NCBI GenBank assembly: GCA_025362315.1
Contig: JANYGP010000074.1
Coordinates: forward strand, 1 to 39,847
Source of the DNA: Polaromonas sp.
GTDB taxonomy: Bacteria > Pseudomonadota > Gammaproteobacteria > Burkholderiales > Burkholderiaceae_C
Reading direction: 5' to 3'
Length of the DNA stretch: 39,847 nt
Made by a program: the position numbers and the translations under genes. Below, piece by piece: positions 23,908 through 31,904 of this stretch (positions are counted from its first letter, which is position 1; each line of letters starts with the position of its first letter). The notes below the pieces were generated by a model. It searched no databases, had not been told where the DNA came from, and worked only from the letters and a program-made list of their open reading frames with translations.

Positions 23908-24719
23908 CAGTGTGCGGTCCAGCCACCGTCCAGCATCAGCGCGCTGCCTGTCACCAGACTGGACGCGTCGCTGGCCAAAAACACAATTGCACCCATGACT
24001 TCTTCCAGCTGGCCAACGCGACCCAGTGCGGTGCCGTTTTCAGCAAACTCCCTGAACGCAGGGTCGGCCAGCATACCGGCTGTCATCGGCGTTTCAATGT
24101 AAGTTGGGCAAATCGTGTTGACGCGGATGCGCTGCCTGCCCAACTCCCAGGCAAGGGCTTTGGTCATGCCTTCCATCGCGTGTTTGGTGGCGCAGTACAC
24201 GGCACGTTTGGGGCCTCCTACATGACCCATTTGGGACGACACATTGATAATGCTGGCGGGTTTGTTGGGCTCATTTGTACTGCCAAGCAAGCTGCGTACC
24301 ACTGCCCTGGACACATACAGTGCAGCTTTTATGTTCAGGTCCACCACAGCGTCTAGGTCTTCGTCTTTCAGCTCTGCCAAAGTTGATGGCCGGTTGGTGC
24401 CTGCGTTGTTGACCAGTATTTGAAAGGGGCCGTTGGCCAAAGCGTCATTGACCACCCATTCAGTGACTGCGGCGGAGTTTGTCACGTCCAGTGCATGAAA
24501 CGCCACTTTTGGCTTATTTTGAGTATCATTTACGCCTGTAGCCCCCATAATATTTGCGCAAGCAGCTATTAAATCAGGAGTACTGCGCGCTATCAGTGTC
24601 ACATCAGCTCCAGCCTGATACAGCGCCGCAGCTGCTGCCAGCCCAATGCCCGAGCTGGCACCGGTCACCAGCGCACGGCGGCCATCGAGTCTGAAGCTGG
24701 GGGTAAGAAGCGGCAGCAT
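23907..24719 (-). CDS. SDR-family NAD(P)-dependent oxidoreductase
   Basis: A 270-residue classical short-chain dehydrogenase. It has the cofactor loop TGASSGIG (residues 19-26), NNAG, the catalytic Ser in NVSSQMGH, YCATK (Tyr and Lys), and a C-terminal SALMLDGGW. It would oxidise an alcohol or reduce a carbonyl of the pathway intermediate. Residues about 50-70 (LIAACANIMGATGVNDTQNK) are encoded by dispersed repeat copy D, placed after the Arg-containing cofactor strand in the alpha-C region. All catalytic motifs are intact. ATG at 24717-24719 is preferred over a TTG at 24734. The stop shares a base with the LacI start. Confidence 0.93.
   Translation of the reverse strand: MLPLLTPSFRLDGRRALVTGASSGIGLAAAAALYQAGADVTLIARSTPDLIAACANIMGATGVNDTQNKPKVAFHALDVTNSAAVTEWVVNDALANGPFQILVNNAGTNRPSTLAELKDEDLDAVVDLNIKAALYVSRAVVRSLLGSTNEPNKPASIINVSSQMGHVGGPKRAVYCATKHAMEGMTKALAWELGRQRIRVNTICPTYIETPMTAGMLADPAFREFAENGTALGRVGQLEEVMGAIVFLASDASSLVTGSALMLDGGWTAH
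24523..24574 (-). repeat. Dispersed repeat copy D, in frame inside the SDR gene
   Basis: The minus strand reads TTTAATAGCTGCTTGCGC, then ATGGGGGCTACAGGC, and ends AATGATAC. It is translated as DLIAACANIMGATGVND. The Ile-Ala-Ala-Cys-Ala core is in the same reading frame as in GlmU and Cca. Confidence 0.8.
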
Positions 24720-24726
24720 GGGCAAA

Positions 24727-25716
24727 TTACTCAACCGTGATGGCGTTGGTTTTGATCAGGTCTGCAAACTTGACCGTTTCATCACGGATGAATTTTTTAA
24801 AGCCTTCAGGCGACATCGGCTTGGGTGTAAAGCCTTGAGCCAGCAGTTTGGCATTGACAGCAGGTGTGCCGAGGACAGCCAGCACTTCCTTGTTTAAATA
24901 GGCTGTCACTGCAGGCGGCGTGGTGGCAGGCGCAAGCAAACCAAGCCAGGTGACAGCCTCAAAGCCTGGCACACCTGATTCGGCCAGCGTAGGCAAATCA
25001 GGCTGCAATTCAGACCGGGCCAGGCTGGTCACCGCCAGCGCTTTGGCCTGGCCGTTTTTGGCAAACGCCAGGGCTGTGGTCATGTTGTCAAACTGCATGT
25101 CAATCTGGTTGCCTGCCAGGTCAGCCAGTGACTGGCTGCTGCCCTTGTACGGGATGTGCACCGCCTTGGCGTTGATGCGGTTCAGCAGCATCAACGCTGT
25201 CAAATGCTGCGACGTACCATTGCCGCTGGTGCCGTAAGACAGCGCGTCGGGCTTGGCCTTGAGCAGTGCGACCAGCTCCTGCACGTTGCGCGCGCCAGAC
25301 TTGTTGCTTGCCAGCAGCACCAGCGGCGTGCTGGCCAGCTGGGTGATGGGGACAAAGTCCTTGTCCACGTCATAGCTGATTTTTTTCATCAGGCTTGGGT
25401 TGACCGACAGCGCGGTTTGCGTGCCCAGCAGCAAAGTCAAACCATCACCCTTGGCACGCGCGACAAACTCGGTGCCGATACCGCCGCCCGCACCGGCTTT
25501 GTTGTCCACCACCACTGCCGTGCCCCAGCGCTTGCCCAGCTCATCTGCCAGCAGGCGGGCAATGATGTCAGTGGCACCGCCCGGAGCAAACGGCACGACG
25601 ATCGTGACGCGGCCACCTGCCGGAAAGACAGCTGGGGTTGTTTGGGCAAACGTCACGGGCACTGCAAACGATGCTGCCAGCAGTGCAGATTTGAAAAGCG
25701 TTGATAGTTTGTTCAT
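24727..25716 (-). CDS. Bug-family (TctC-like) periplasmic solute-binding protein 2
   Basis: A 329-residue exported protein: signal NKLSTLFKSALLAASFAVP with AQ cleavage, then RVTIVVPFAPGGATDIIARL, the Bug-family start with the carboxylate-binding loop, and VVDNKAGAGGGIGTEFVARA. Later blocks include SYGTSGNGTSQHLTALML and HIPYKGSSQSLADL. Bug proteins bind organic acids or aromatic carboxylates in the periplasm. No TctA/TctB membrane genes accompany it here, which is common in Comamonadaceae; it may act as a sensor or use distant membrane partners. It follows its paralog by 18 bases. Confidence 0.93.
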   Translation of the reverse strand: MNKLSTLFKSALLAASFAVPVTFAQTTPAVFPAGGRVTIVVPFAPGGATDIIARLLADELGKRWGTAVVVDNKAGAGGGIGTEFVARAKGDGLTLLLGTQTALSVNPSLMKKISYDVDKDFVPITQLASTPLVLLASNKSGARNVQELVALLKAKPDALSYGTSGNGTSQHLTALMLLNRINAKAVHIPYKGSSQSLADLAGNQIDMQFDNMTTALAFAKNGQAKALAVTSLARSELQPDLPTLAESGVPGFEAVTWLGLLAPATTPPAVTAYLNKEVLAVLGTPAVNAKLLAQGFTPKPMSPEGFKKFIRDETVKFADLIKTNAITVE

Positions 25717-25734
25717 GGCGTGCAGCTCAATCAA

Positions 25735-26724
25735 TTATTCCGCCTGAATGCCAGCGTCTTTGATCACTTTTGCCCACTTGACCATCTCTTGCTGCTGAAA
25801 GTCAGCAAACGGCGCTGCCAGACGGCCATCGGGTTCAACACCCAAATTGCGCAGCTTTTCCTGCACATCAGGCATCGCAATGATGGCGGCAATGTCCTTG
25901 CTCAGGCGGTCAACAATTGCTTTAGGCGTTCCGGTTGGTGCAAAAACACCTTGCCACGACTGCATGGCAAAGCCCGGCACGCCGCTGTCTGCCAGTGGCA
26001 ACACGCCTGGCAAATTTGCCAAAGGTTTGCTTGACGTGACGCCCAGCACTTTGACGCGCTTGCCGTCCATCATCGGCCGGGCAGCGGCCACGGTTTCAAA
26101 CACCATGTCGATCTGGCCGCCGACCAGGTCAACCATCGCCTGCGAGCCGCCTTTGTAGACGATTTGCCGCATTTTGGCGCCTGTGATGCTCTGAAACAAT
26201 TGCCCCGACAAGTGTTGTGATGTGCCCGCGCCTGCTGTGCCGTACGTCAGGCTGTCCGGCTTGGCTTTCAACTCGTCAATGATGTTTTGCACAGAATTGA
26301 AACGGCTGCTGGCGGGGACCACCAGCACATTGCTGACCATGCCCACCAGACTGACCGGCGCAAAGTCCTTGACCGGGTCGTACCCCAGGTTTTTGGTGAA
26401 ATACGGATTGACCGCATGTGTGGTGATGGTGCCGCCTGTTAGCGTGTAGCCGTCAGGCACTGATTTGGCCACCAGCTGCGTGCCCAAGATGCCCGACACG
26501 CCAGGCTTGTTTTCAATGATGACTGGCTGCCCCAGCTTGTCTGTCAAATGCAGCGCGACCAGGCGGGCTACTGCATCAGACACACCACCGGGTGAAAACG
26601 GCACGATGTACTTGACGGGCTTGTTGGGCCAGGGCGCTGATTGCGCGTGCGACACGCCAATGCCAACGCAAGTCATAACCGCAATGGCCAGACACAAGCG
26701 GCGAGCGTGATTTGTCTTTGACAT
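25735..26724 (-). CDS. Bug-family (TctC-like) periplasmic solute-binding protein 1
   Basis: A 329-residue Bug protein with a signal ending in GVSHAQSAPWP, followed by VKYIVPFSPGGVSDAVARLV and IIENKPGVSGILGTQLVAKS. The blocks TYGTAGAGTSQHLSGQLF and IVYKGGSQAMVDLVGGQIDM are standard. It differs clearly from the next gene's product and may bind a different acid. It starts two bases after the HisD-like stop, so it is part of the same message. Ligand unknown. Confidence 0.93.
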   Translation of the reverse strand: MSKTNHARRLCLAIAVMTCVGIGVSHAQSAPWPNKPVKYIVPFSPGGVSDAVARLVALHLTDKLGQPVIIENKPGVSGILGTQLVAKSVPDGYTLTGGTITTHAVNPYFTKNLGYDPVKDFAPVSLVGMVSNVLVVPASSRFNSVQNIIDELKAKPDSLTYGTAGAGTSQHLSGQLFQSITGAKMRQIVYKGGSQAMVDLVGGQIDMVFETVAAARPMMDGKRVKVLGVTSSKPLANLPGVLPLADSGVPGFAMQSWQGVFAPTGTPKAIVDRLSKDIAAIIAMPDVQEKLRNLGVEPDGRLAAPFADFQQQEMVKWAKVIKDAGIQAE

Positions 26725-26726
26725 CG

Positions 26727-28046
26727 TCAATCCAGCGCAGGCACAGGCTGGTACCACGGCACATCAGCCCGCGTGCCATAGCGGCGCACACGAATGTTGG
26801 CCTGCTCGCCGTGACCAGCAAAGTTTTCCATGTGGCACAGGCGGGAGCAGTACTCGCCAATCATGGCGCTGGCTGCGTCGGTGGTCACTTTTTGATAGGT
26901 GCAGGTTTTTAAAAACTTGCCAACCCACAAGCCGCCGGTGTAGCGCGCAGCCTTGTTGGTGGGCAGCGTGTGGTTGGTGCCGATCACCTTGTCGCCAAAC
27001 GACACGTTGGTGCGCGGGCCCAAAAAGAGCGCGCCGTAGTTGCTCATGTTGTTCAAAAAATAATCCGGGTCACGCGTCATGACCTGCACATGCTCAGACG
27101 CCAGCTCGTCTGCCTTGGCAACCATTTCCTCGTACGTGTCGCACACAATGACTTCACCGTACTCGGCCCAGCTTTGCGCGGCAATGCCTGCGGTGGGCAA
27201 AATTTTCAGCTGTCGCTCGACCTCGGCCATCGTGTCATGTGCCAGCTTTTCGCTGTTGGTCAGCAACACGACAGGGCTGGTGGTGCCGTGCTCGCCCTGC
27301 CCCAGCAAATCAACCGCACAAATTTCGCCATCTACGCTGTCGTCAGCAATGATCAATGTCTCGGTCGGGCCAGCAAACAAGTCAATACCCACACGGCCAT
27401 ACAGCTGGCGTTTGGCTTCGGCCACAAACATGTTGCCGGGGCCGACCAGCATGTCGACCGGCGCAATGCTCTGCGTACCAATCGCCATGGCGGCAATGGC
27501 CTGCACACCGCCCAACACCAAAATCTCGTCGGCACCCGCAAAATGCATGGCCGCCACAATGGCCGGGTGCGCCGCGCCATGAAACGGCGGCGCAGTGGCC
27601 ACGATGCGTTTGACACCTGCTACTTTGGCAGTCAGCACGCTCATGTGGGCAGATGCAATCAGCGGGTACTTTCCGCCGGGTACATAGCAGCCCACGGCGT
27701 TCATCGGAATGTTTTTGTGGCCCAAAATCACGCCGGGCATGGTTTCAACTTCCACGTCCTTCATCGAGTCGCGCTGGATTTGCGCAAAGTTGCGAATCTG
27801 TTTTTGGGCAAACAAAATGTCTTCTGTCTCGCGCGCGGTCAATGACTTGACGGCCTTTTCAATGTCAGCTTGCGACAGTCTGAAATCTTGCGGTTCCCAG
27901 TTGTCAAACTGCTTGCTGTAGGCACGCACCGCGTCGTCACCACGCGCCTCGATGTCTTTCAGAATGCCTTCAACGGTGCTGCGCACTTTGGCGTTGTCTT
28001 CTGCGCGAATGCTGGCGGCTTTGCCTTGTTTGAGGTATTTGATCAT
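26727..28046 (-). CDS. Histidinol-dehydrogenase-family enzyme, HpsN-like polyol dehydrogenase
   Basis: A 439-residue HisD-fold enzyme outside any histidine operon. Family metal and catalytic residues remain: LLGQGEHG (Gln, His), ASEHVQV (Glu-His pair), [15 protein letters not shown] (Asp) and [13 protein letters not shown] (Glu, His). Segments such as [26 protein letters not shown] and [14 protein letters not shown] resemble the catabolic branch that includes HpsN, the sulfopropanediol dehydrogenase, as I recall it. HisD enzymes oxidise a primary alcohol to a carboxylate in two NAD-dependent steps at a Zn site. It is the first gene of the long cluster, with an AGGA ribosome site. Sulfonate specificity is not shown, since no sulfolyase is present. 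Confidence 0.9.
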   Translation of the reverse strand: MIKYLKQGKAASIRAEDNAKVRSTVEGILKDIEARGDDAVRAYSKQFDNWEPQDFRLSQADIEKAVKSLTARETEDILFAQKQIRNFAQIQRDSMKDVEVETMPGVILGHKNIPMNAVGCYVPGGKYPLIASAHMSVLTAKVAGVKRIVATAPPFHGAAHPAIVAAMHFAGADEILVLGGVQAIAAMAIGTQSIAPVDMLVGPGNMFVAEAKRQLYGRVGIDLFAGPTETLIIADDSVDGEICAVDLLGQGEHGTTSPVVLLTNSEKLAHDTMAEVERQLKILPTAGIAAQSWAEYGEVIVCDTYEEMVAKADELASEHVQVMTRDPDYFLNNMSNYGALFLGPRTNVSFGDKVIGTNHTLPTNKAARYTGGLWVGKFLKTCTYQKVTTDAASAMIGEYCSRLCHMENFAGHGEQANIRVRRYGTRADVPWYQPVPALD

Positions 28047-28128
28047 GATGATTCCTGGGTTTGAGGGTTGAAATTCAAACGGTTTTCAATGTGAAGTTTT
28101 GCGTGCATGTTGAGGGTGCCAAAACACC

Positions 28129-28140
28129 GCATACGTATGC
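28129..28140. promoter_or_regulatory. Perfect palindrome GCATACGTATGC, candidate LacI-type operator
   Basis: A 12-bp perfect palindrome with central CpG, the usual symmetry of LacI/GalR operators. It lies in the 209-base gap between the divergent HisD-like and NTF2-like genes, about 83 bases upstream of the HisD-like ATG. A related half-site, GCATACATAT, occurs just before the NTF2-like start (about 28239-28248). Assignment to the LacI protein of this cluster is inferred. Confidence 0.5.
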
Positions 28141-28198
28141 ATGATAAAAATCAAATTGAGAAATCAAACTAGTGAGAACCCTTATCTGATAGGCTATT

Positions 28199-28229
28199 TT
28201 GACAATTTCAGTTGGTTTGTCGGTACGAT
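28199..28229 (+). promoter_or_regulatory. Possible sigma70 promoter for the divergent NTF2-like genes
   Basis: TTGACA (28199-28204) matches the -35 consensus exactly and is followed after 19 bases by TACGAT (28224-28229), a fair -10. The expected start near 28236 would place the GCATACATAT half-site around +1 and the ATG at 28256 a short leader away. The 19-base spacing is longer than ideal. Confidence 0.4.
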
Positions 28230-28255
28230 CAAGGCTCTGCATACATATTCAAACC

Positions 28256-29248
28256 ATGTCTACGTTTCAACCTATTGATGTTGCGCCTTATGCCAGCGTG
28301 CCCGAGTTCATATACGGCATTACGCGGGAAATCTGGGAAGACCGCGGCATTGGCAACAAGCTGGACGCTTATTACGCCAGCGACATTGCCCTGCGCGCGC
28401 CTACAGGTTTTACATGCAGCAATGCAGGCGTTGCCGCGCAAACGTTACAAACACTCCACCAGTTCCCGGACAGACAACTGGTGGGTGAAGACGTGATCTG
28501 GCGGGATTTGGGTGACGGCAGTTTCATGTCATCCCACAGGCTTGTGTCTGTCATGACGCACACCGGAAGCGGCAGCTATGGCCAGGCAAATGGCCGACAA
28601 ATAACAAGCCGCATCATTGCCGACTGCTGGGTCAAAAACAAAGTCGTTGTTGAAGAGTGGCTGGTGCGTGACCAGGCAGCTTTTGCGGTGTGCATGGGCC
28701 AAACTGCAGAGCAATTAGCCAGGAGCATGGTGGACGCAGAGCTTGCGCGCGGCCTGCCCATCTCGTTTTTTACGCCTGCGGATGACCAGCCCAGCAACTA
28801 CCCGGCTACATTGTCAGACGACGTTGCAGCGATTTCTTATTGCGCAGGACTGCAGCAAATCTGGCATGAAAAACACACGGCTGCCATCAAGAGTTTGTAT
28901 TTTCATGGTGCAGCGCTGTATGCGCCGGGCGGCCAGGCTCACCATGGGCATGCGGACATTGACCAATTCGTCATTGGCTACCTGGCGTCTTTTCCCGATG
29001 CGGTGCTGCGGATTCACAGCACCATCGTCAATCGGGATGCAGAAAGCACTGTGCGCGTGGCAGTGCGCTGGTCGTTGGACGGCACGCATACAGGTTACGG
29101 TCACTTTGGCAAACCGACTGGTGCGCCTGTGCACATCATGGCGATGAGCCATGTTCACATGACACAAGGCCGCGTTGTCAGCGATTGGATGATGGTGGAC
29201 GAAGTCGCCGTTTTCAAACAGATTTTTGCGCATCAGGCCAAAGCTTGA
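28256..29248 (+). CDS. NTF2/SnoaL-like two-domain protein, paralog of 21779-22843
   Basis: A 330-residue protein with the same two-domain layout as the minus-strand paralog: EFIYGITREIWEDRGIG, SSHRLVSVMTHTGSGSYGQA, SRIIADCWVKNKVVVEEWLV and RDQAAFAVCMG in domain 1, and GRVVSDWMMVDEVAVFKQIF at the end of domain 2. Residues shared by the two (His in SSHR, the Asp of IADC, Glu-Trp-Leu-Val-Arg-Asp) are candidates for the pocket. It is transcribed away from the HisD-like gene from a shared 209-base control region. The ATG at 28256 gives the N-terminus that matches the paralog. Function unknown; presumably acts on an intermediate of the same pathway. Confidence 0.85.
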   Translation: MSTFQPIDVAPYASVPEFIYGITREIWEDRGIGNKLDAYYASDIALRAPTGFTCSNAGVAAQTLQTLHQFPDRQLVGEDVIWRDLGDGSFMSSHRLVSVMTHTGSGSYGQANGRQITSRIIADCWVKNKVVVEEWLVRDQAAFAVCMGQTAEQLARSMVDAELARGLPISFFTPADDQPSNYPATLSDDVAAISYCAGLQQIWHEKHTAAIKSLYFHGAALYAPGGQAHHGHADIDQFVIGYLASFPDAVLRIHSTIVNRDAESTVRVAVRWSLDGTHTGYGHFGKPTGAPVHIMAMSHVHMTQGRVVSDWMMVDEVAVFKQIFAHQAKA

Positions 29249-29293
29249 TGCTGCCCGAAATGCCGTTGTCGCTTTACTTATTTCCCTTGAATC

Positions 29294-30367
29294 ATGACCT
29301 TTAAAACTTCACTTGAAGAAGCCAAAAAAATTGTCTGGGCTGCTATGGCAGCTTTGCCCGGCAACAACGCGGGCTACTCAACCGTCAAGTCAGCAGCTCC
29401 AGCGTTGGCTGAGTTTTTTGACCCACACTGCGCCTGGCACACGTTTCACCCCATCAACGAGTTGCACGGCACTCTGGAGATTCACGCGAAGTTCTGGCAA
29501 CCGCTTTTGCACGCCATGCCTGACATGGAGCGGCGCATCCAGCTGTTTTTCGCCGGCGACTTTGATGGCCGTTTTTGTGGCGGCGCGGGCACCTGGGTGA
29601 CCAGCCACGGGTATCTGACAGGCACGTTTGTCAACGACTGGCTGGGCATACCGGCGACTAGCGAGCCGCTGTATGTGCGGATTGGCGAGTTTTACCAGGT
29701 TGAAAATGGCCGTATTGTGGATGCGCGGGTGCTGCTGGATCTGGTGGATGTGATGCGCCAGGCTGGCTTTGCCGTGCTGCCGCCCAGCCGGGGGCTGGAC
29801 CTGCTGGTGCCCGGGCCACAACACAACGATGGGGTGCTGCTTGCAGCGCAACCCGATGCGCATGCCACAGCATCCATGCAAGTTCTGGATACGCTCATTT
29901 CAGGCTTGGGCACGTTCGACAAGTCAGATCTGCGCAGCATGGACATGCGCAGTTGCTGGCACCCGGAAATGATGTGGTACGGCCCGTGCGGCATTGGCAC
30001 TTCGCGGCGGGTTGAAGGTTTTCAGCGCCACCACCAGGCGCCCTTTTTGCACGCCTTTCCTGACCGCAAGGGCGGAGGTCATATTTCGCGCATTTCTGAA
30101 GGCTACTTTGTCGGCTCCACCGGTTGGCCCAGCGTGCGGGCCACCCATCTGGGCGACTATCTGGGCGCACCTGCCACGGGCAAACCCATTTCCATGCGCG
30201 TGGCCGACTGGTGGCGGGTTGAGGGCAACACGTTTCGTGAAAACTGGGTCATGATTGACATCCCTGAGCTGCTGCTGCAAATGGGTGTGGATGTGTTTGC
30301 GCGGATGCACGCGCAGATTGCCAGTGGTTTGCCAGCCAAAAAGCAAATGCCTTCCAGCCATTTTTGA
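29294..30367 (+). CDS. NTF2/SnoaL-like two-domain protein, third member
   Basis: A 357-residue protein with two NTF2-like (SnoaL/polyketide-cyclase) domains. Repeated features are FWQPLLHAMPDMERRIQLFF with GTWVTSHGYLTGTFVNDWLG in the first half, and HHQAPFLHAFPDRKGGGH with GSTGWPSVRATHLGDYLGAP in the second. The two halves are thus internal repeats. It is more distant from the other two NTF2-like proteins than they are from each other. It follows the preceding gene by 45 bases, probably on one message. Its last 119 bases overlap the DUF2917 gene on the other strand. Confidence 0.84.
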   Translation: MTFKTSLEEAKKIVWAAMAALPGNNAGYSTVKSAAPALAEFFDPHCAWHTFHPINELHGTLEIHAKFWQPLLHAMPDMERRIQLFFAGDFDGRFCGGAGTWVTSHGYLTGTFVNDWLGIPATSEPLYVRIGEFYQVENGRIVDARVLLDLVDVMRQAGFAVLPPSRGLDLLVPGPQHNDGVLLAAQPDAHATASMQVLDTLISGLGTFDKSDLRSMDMRSCWHPEMMWYGPCGIGTSRRVEGFQRHHQAPFLHAFPDRKGGGHISRISEGYFVGSTGWPSVRATHLGDYLGAPATGKPISMRVADWWRVEGNTFRENWVMIDIPELLLQMGVDVFARMHAQIASGLPAKKQMPSSHF

Positions 30368-30740
30368 CAACTGCCAGCCAGGAATCACGGGCGGGTATAA
30401 GCCCATGAAAAACCACCAGGCGCTGCGCATCAAACGTGAAGTCAAAGGACAACTCGGGGGTGGATGCTTCCAGCACGACTGCTTTCCTGGCCCCGATTTG
30501 CATGGACTGACCTGCATTCAAAAAGTGATCGCCGGCCCGGACAGAAATGTCACTGGCGGCGTCTGCAAACGTTACCCATGCGCTACCATGCGCAATGGTC
30601 AGCAAAGCCGGCGTTTTCAAGGTCAAGGTCAATGCGCATTTGGGCATCAATTTGAAACACCCGGCAGCGCTCGCCGGGACACGCTGCACAGATAAACATG
30701 GGATGTTGGTGGGGCGGATGCAACTTGAAATGTGGGTCAT
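30249..30740 (-). CDS. DUF2917-domain protein
   Basis: A 163-residue frame. Residues about 30-95 (CALTLTLKTPALLTIAHGSA, then WVTFADAASDISVRAGDHFL and IGARKAVVLEAS) fit DUF2917, a small cupin-like domain of unknown function often found beside LysR genes in Burkholderiales. It is divergent from the LysR gene at 30866 with a shared 125-base control region, which supports the call. The C-terminal third (from about HGLIPARDSW) is antisense to the end of the NTF2-like gene and less family-like, so the true protein may have been extended by a lost stop or frame change. No strong ribosome site was seen. Confidence 0.65.
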   Translation of the reverse strand: MTHISSCIRPTNIPCLSVQRVPASAAGCFKLMPKCALTLTLKTPALLTIAHGSAWVTFADAASDISVRAGDHFLNAGQSMQIGARKAVVLEASTPELSFDFTFDAQRLVVFHGLIPARDSWLAVVKNGWKAFAFWLANHWQSARASAQTHPHPFAAAAQGCQS

Positions 30741-30827
30741 GATGTGCTTTCAAATTCTGCAGTGGCTGCACATCGGCCTGATGATCGTCTTCAACGGCTT
30801 GGCAGTCCAATGAAAAAGCGTTACGCT

Positions 30828-30850
30828 ATTGATTCATAAAACGCATCAAT
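30828..30850. promoter_or_regulatory. LysR-type operator ATTGAT-N11-ATCAAT
   Basis: A perfect 6-bp inverted repeat with 11-base spacer containing the T-N11-A core of LysR-type regulator sites. It ends 15 bases before the LysR ATG, directly ahead of the CGGAG ribosome site, within the region shared with the divergent DUF2917 gene. Autoregulation and control of the DUF2917 gene are the natural reading. Confidence 0.6.
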
Positions 30851-30865
30851 CGGAGTTTTGACGTC

Positions 30866-31852
30866 ATGCTTAACACGCTCACCCACACCCGCTCAAGACC
30901 CATTGCCGCCGGCCAGCTCCGCGCTTTTAAGGCTGTCGCGAGGCACCTGAATTTTCGGGCAGCCTCTGAAGAAATGGCACTGACCCAATCAGCCGTCAGC
31001 CGGCAAATTCAGGCGCTTGAAGACGATGTAGGCGTGCTTTTGTTCCTGCGCCACACCCGGGCTGTGGAGCTGACAGGTGCTGGCGCGCAACTGCTGCGGG
31101 CCGTGTTGCCGGCATTGGAGCGCATGGACTCAGCGGTGCGGCTGATACGGCAAAGCGCCGGGCGCAAATGTGTGGCCATCAGCACCTGGGCATCATTTGC
31201 GTCGATGTGGCTGATTCCCCGGCTGGAAGCCTTTCAGCGCCAGCACCCTGAAATTGACATTCGCATTGATGCCACAGACGCACCAGTGGACCTGGACACC
31301 ACCGATGTGGATCTGGCCATTCGTTATGCCGTGCCAAGCGTTGTTCCGCCAGGCTCGCAGCGCCTGTTTGGCGAGCAGCTCACGCCAGTCGTCAGCCCGT
31401 GGCTGGTGAAAAACGCCAAGCCGTTAAAAGCGGCGAAAGATCTGGCTCAATTTGCATTGATAGAAGCCGGTGACTCGCACCGCAGCCAGCACCTGGAAGT
31501 GCTGACCTGGCAGCGCTGGTTTGACGCGCAAACCCTCAAACAGTTTGAGCCCACACGCTGGCTGTATTTGAATTACGCCAACCAGATTGCGCAGGCCGCG
31601 CTCACTGGCCAAGGCGCAGCACTGGCCCGCACGCCGCTGGTGGCAGACGCGCTGGCATCAGGCGAGCTGATAGAGCCTTTTCCCAAGCTGCGCCTCGACT
31701 CGCCGCTGGTGTATTGGCTCATCATCGGCCCACGAAGCGGAGCCCGGCCAGAGGTCAAGGCTTTTTGCGACTGGCTGCACGCGCAAGCGCTGCTGACGCG
31801 CGAGGCAATTGGCGATGTGCCGGATGCGGGCACGGTGGATAACTTCGATTAA
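30866..31852 (+). CDS. LysR-family transcriptional regulator, GcvA-like
   Basis: A 328-residue regulator. The winged helix-turn-helix occupies residues about 17-75 (LRAFKAVARHLNFRAASEEM, then ALTQSAVSRQIQALEDDVGV), followed by the linker helix and a periplasmic-binding-like effector domain. WLIPRLEAFQRQHPEIDIRI and the DVDLAIRYAVPSVVPPGSQ block resemble the GcvA/AmpR branch. LysR regulators usually activate a divergent gene in response to a small metabolite; here that gene encodes the DUF2917 protein. The start is the ATG after CGGAG. Effector unknown. Confidence 0.93.
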   Translation: MLNTLTHTRSRPIAAGQLRAFKAVARHLNFRAASEEMALTQSAVSRQIQALEDDVGVLLFLRHTRAVELTGAGAQLLRAVLPALERMDSAVRLIRQSAGRKCVAISTWASFASMWLIPRLEAFQRQHPEIDIRIDATDAPVDLDTTDVDLAIRYAVPSVVPPGSQRLFGEQLTPVVSPWLVKNAKPLKAAKDLAQFALIEAGDSHRSQHLEVLTWQRWFDAQTLKQFEPTRWLYLNYANQIAQAALTGQGAALARTPLVADALASGELIEPFPKLRLDSPLVYWLIIGPRSGARPEVKAFCDWLHAQALLTREAIGDVPDAGTVDNFD

Positions 31853-31904
31853 TTCGACTAAGTGCAGCGGGACCAGTAATCATTCGGTAAGTTTTTTTAA
31901 TTAA

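Noticed and set aside
26970..27845. Plus-strand 291-codon open frame antisense to the HisD-like gene
   Set aside because: It mirrors a strongly conserved gene in a GC-rich genome; composition is typical of antisense shadows.
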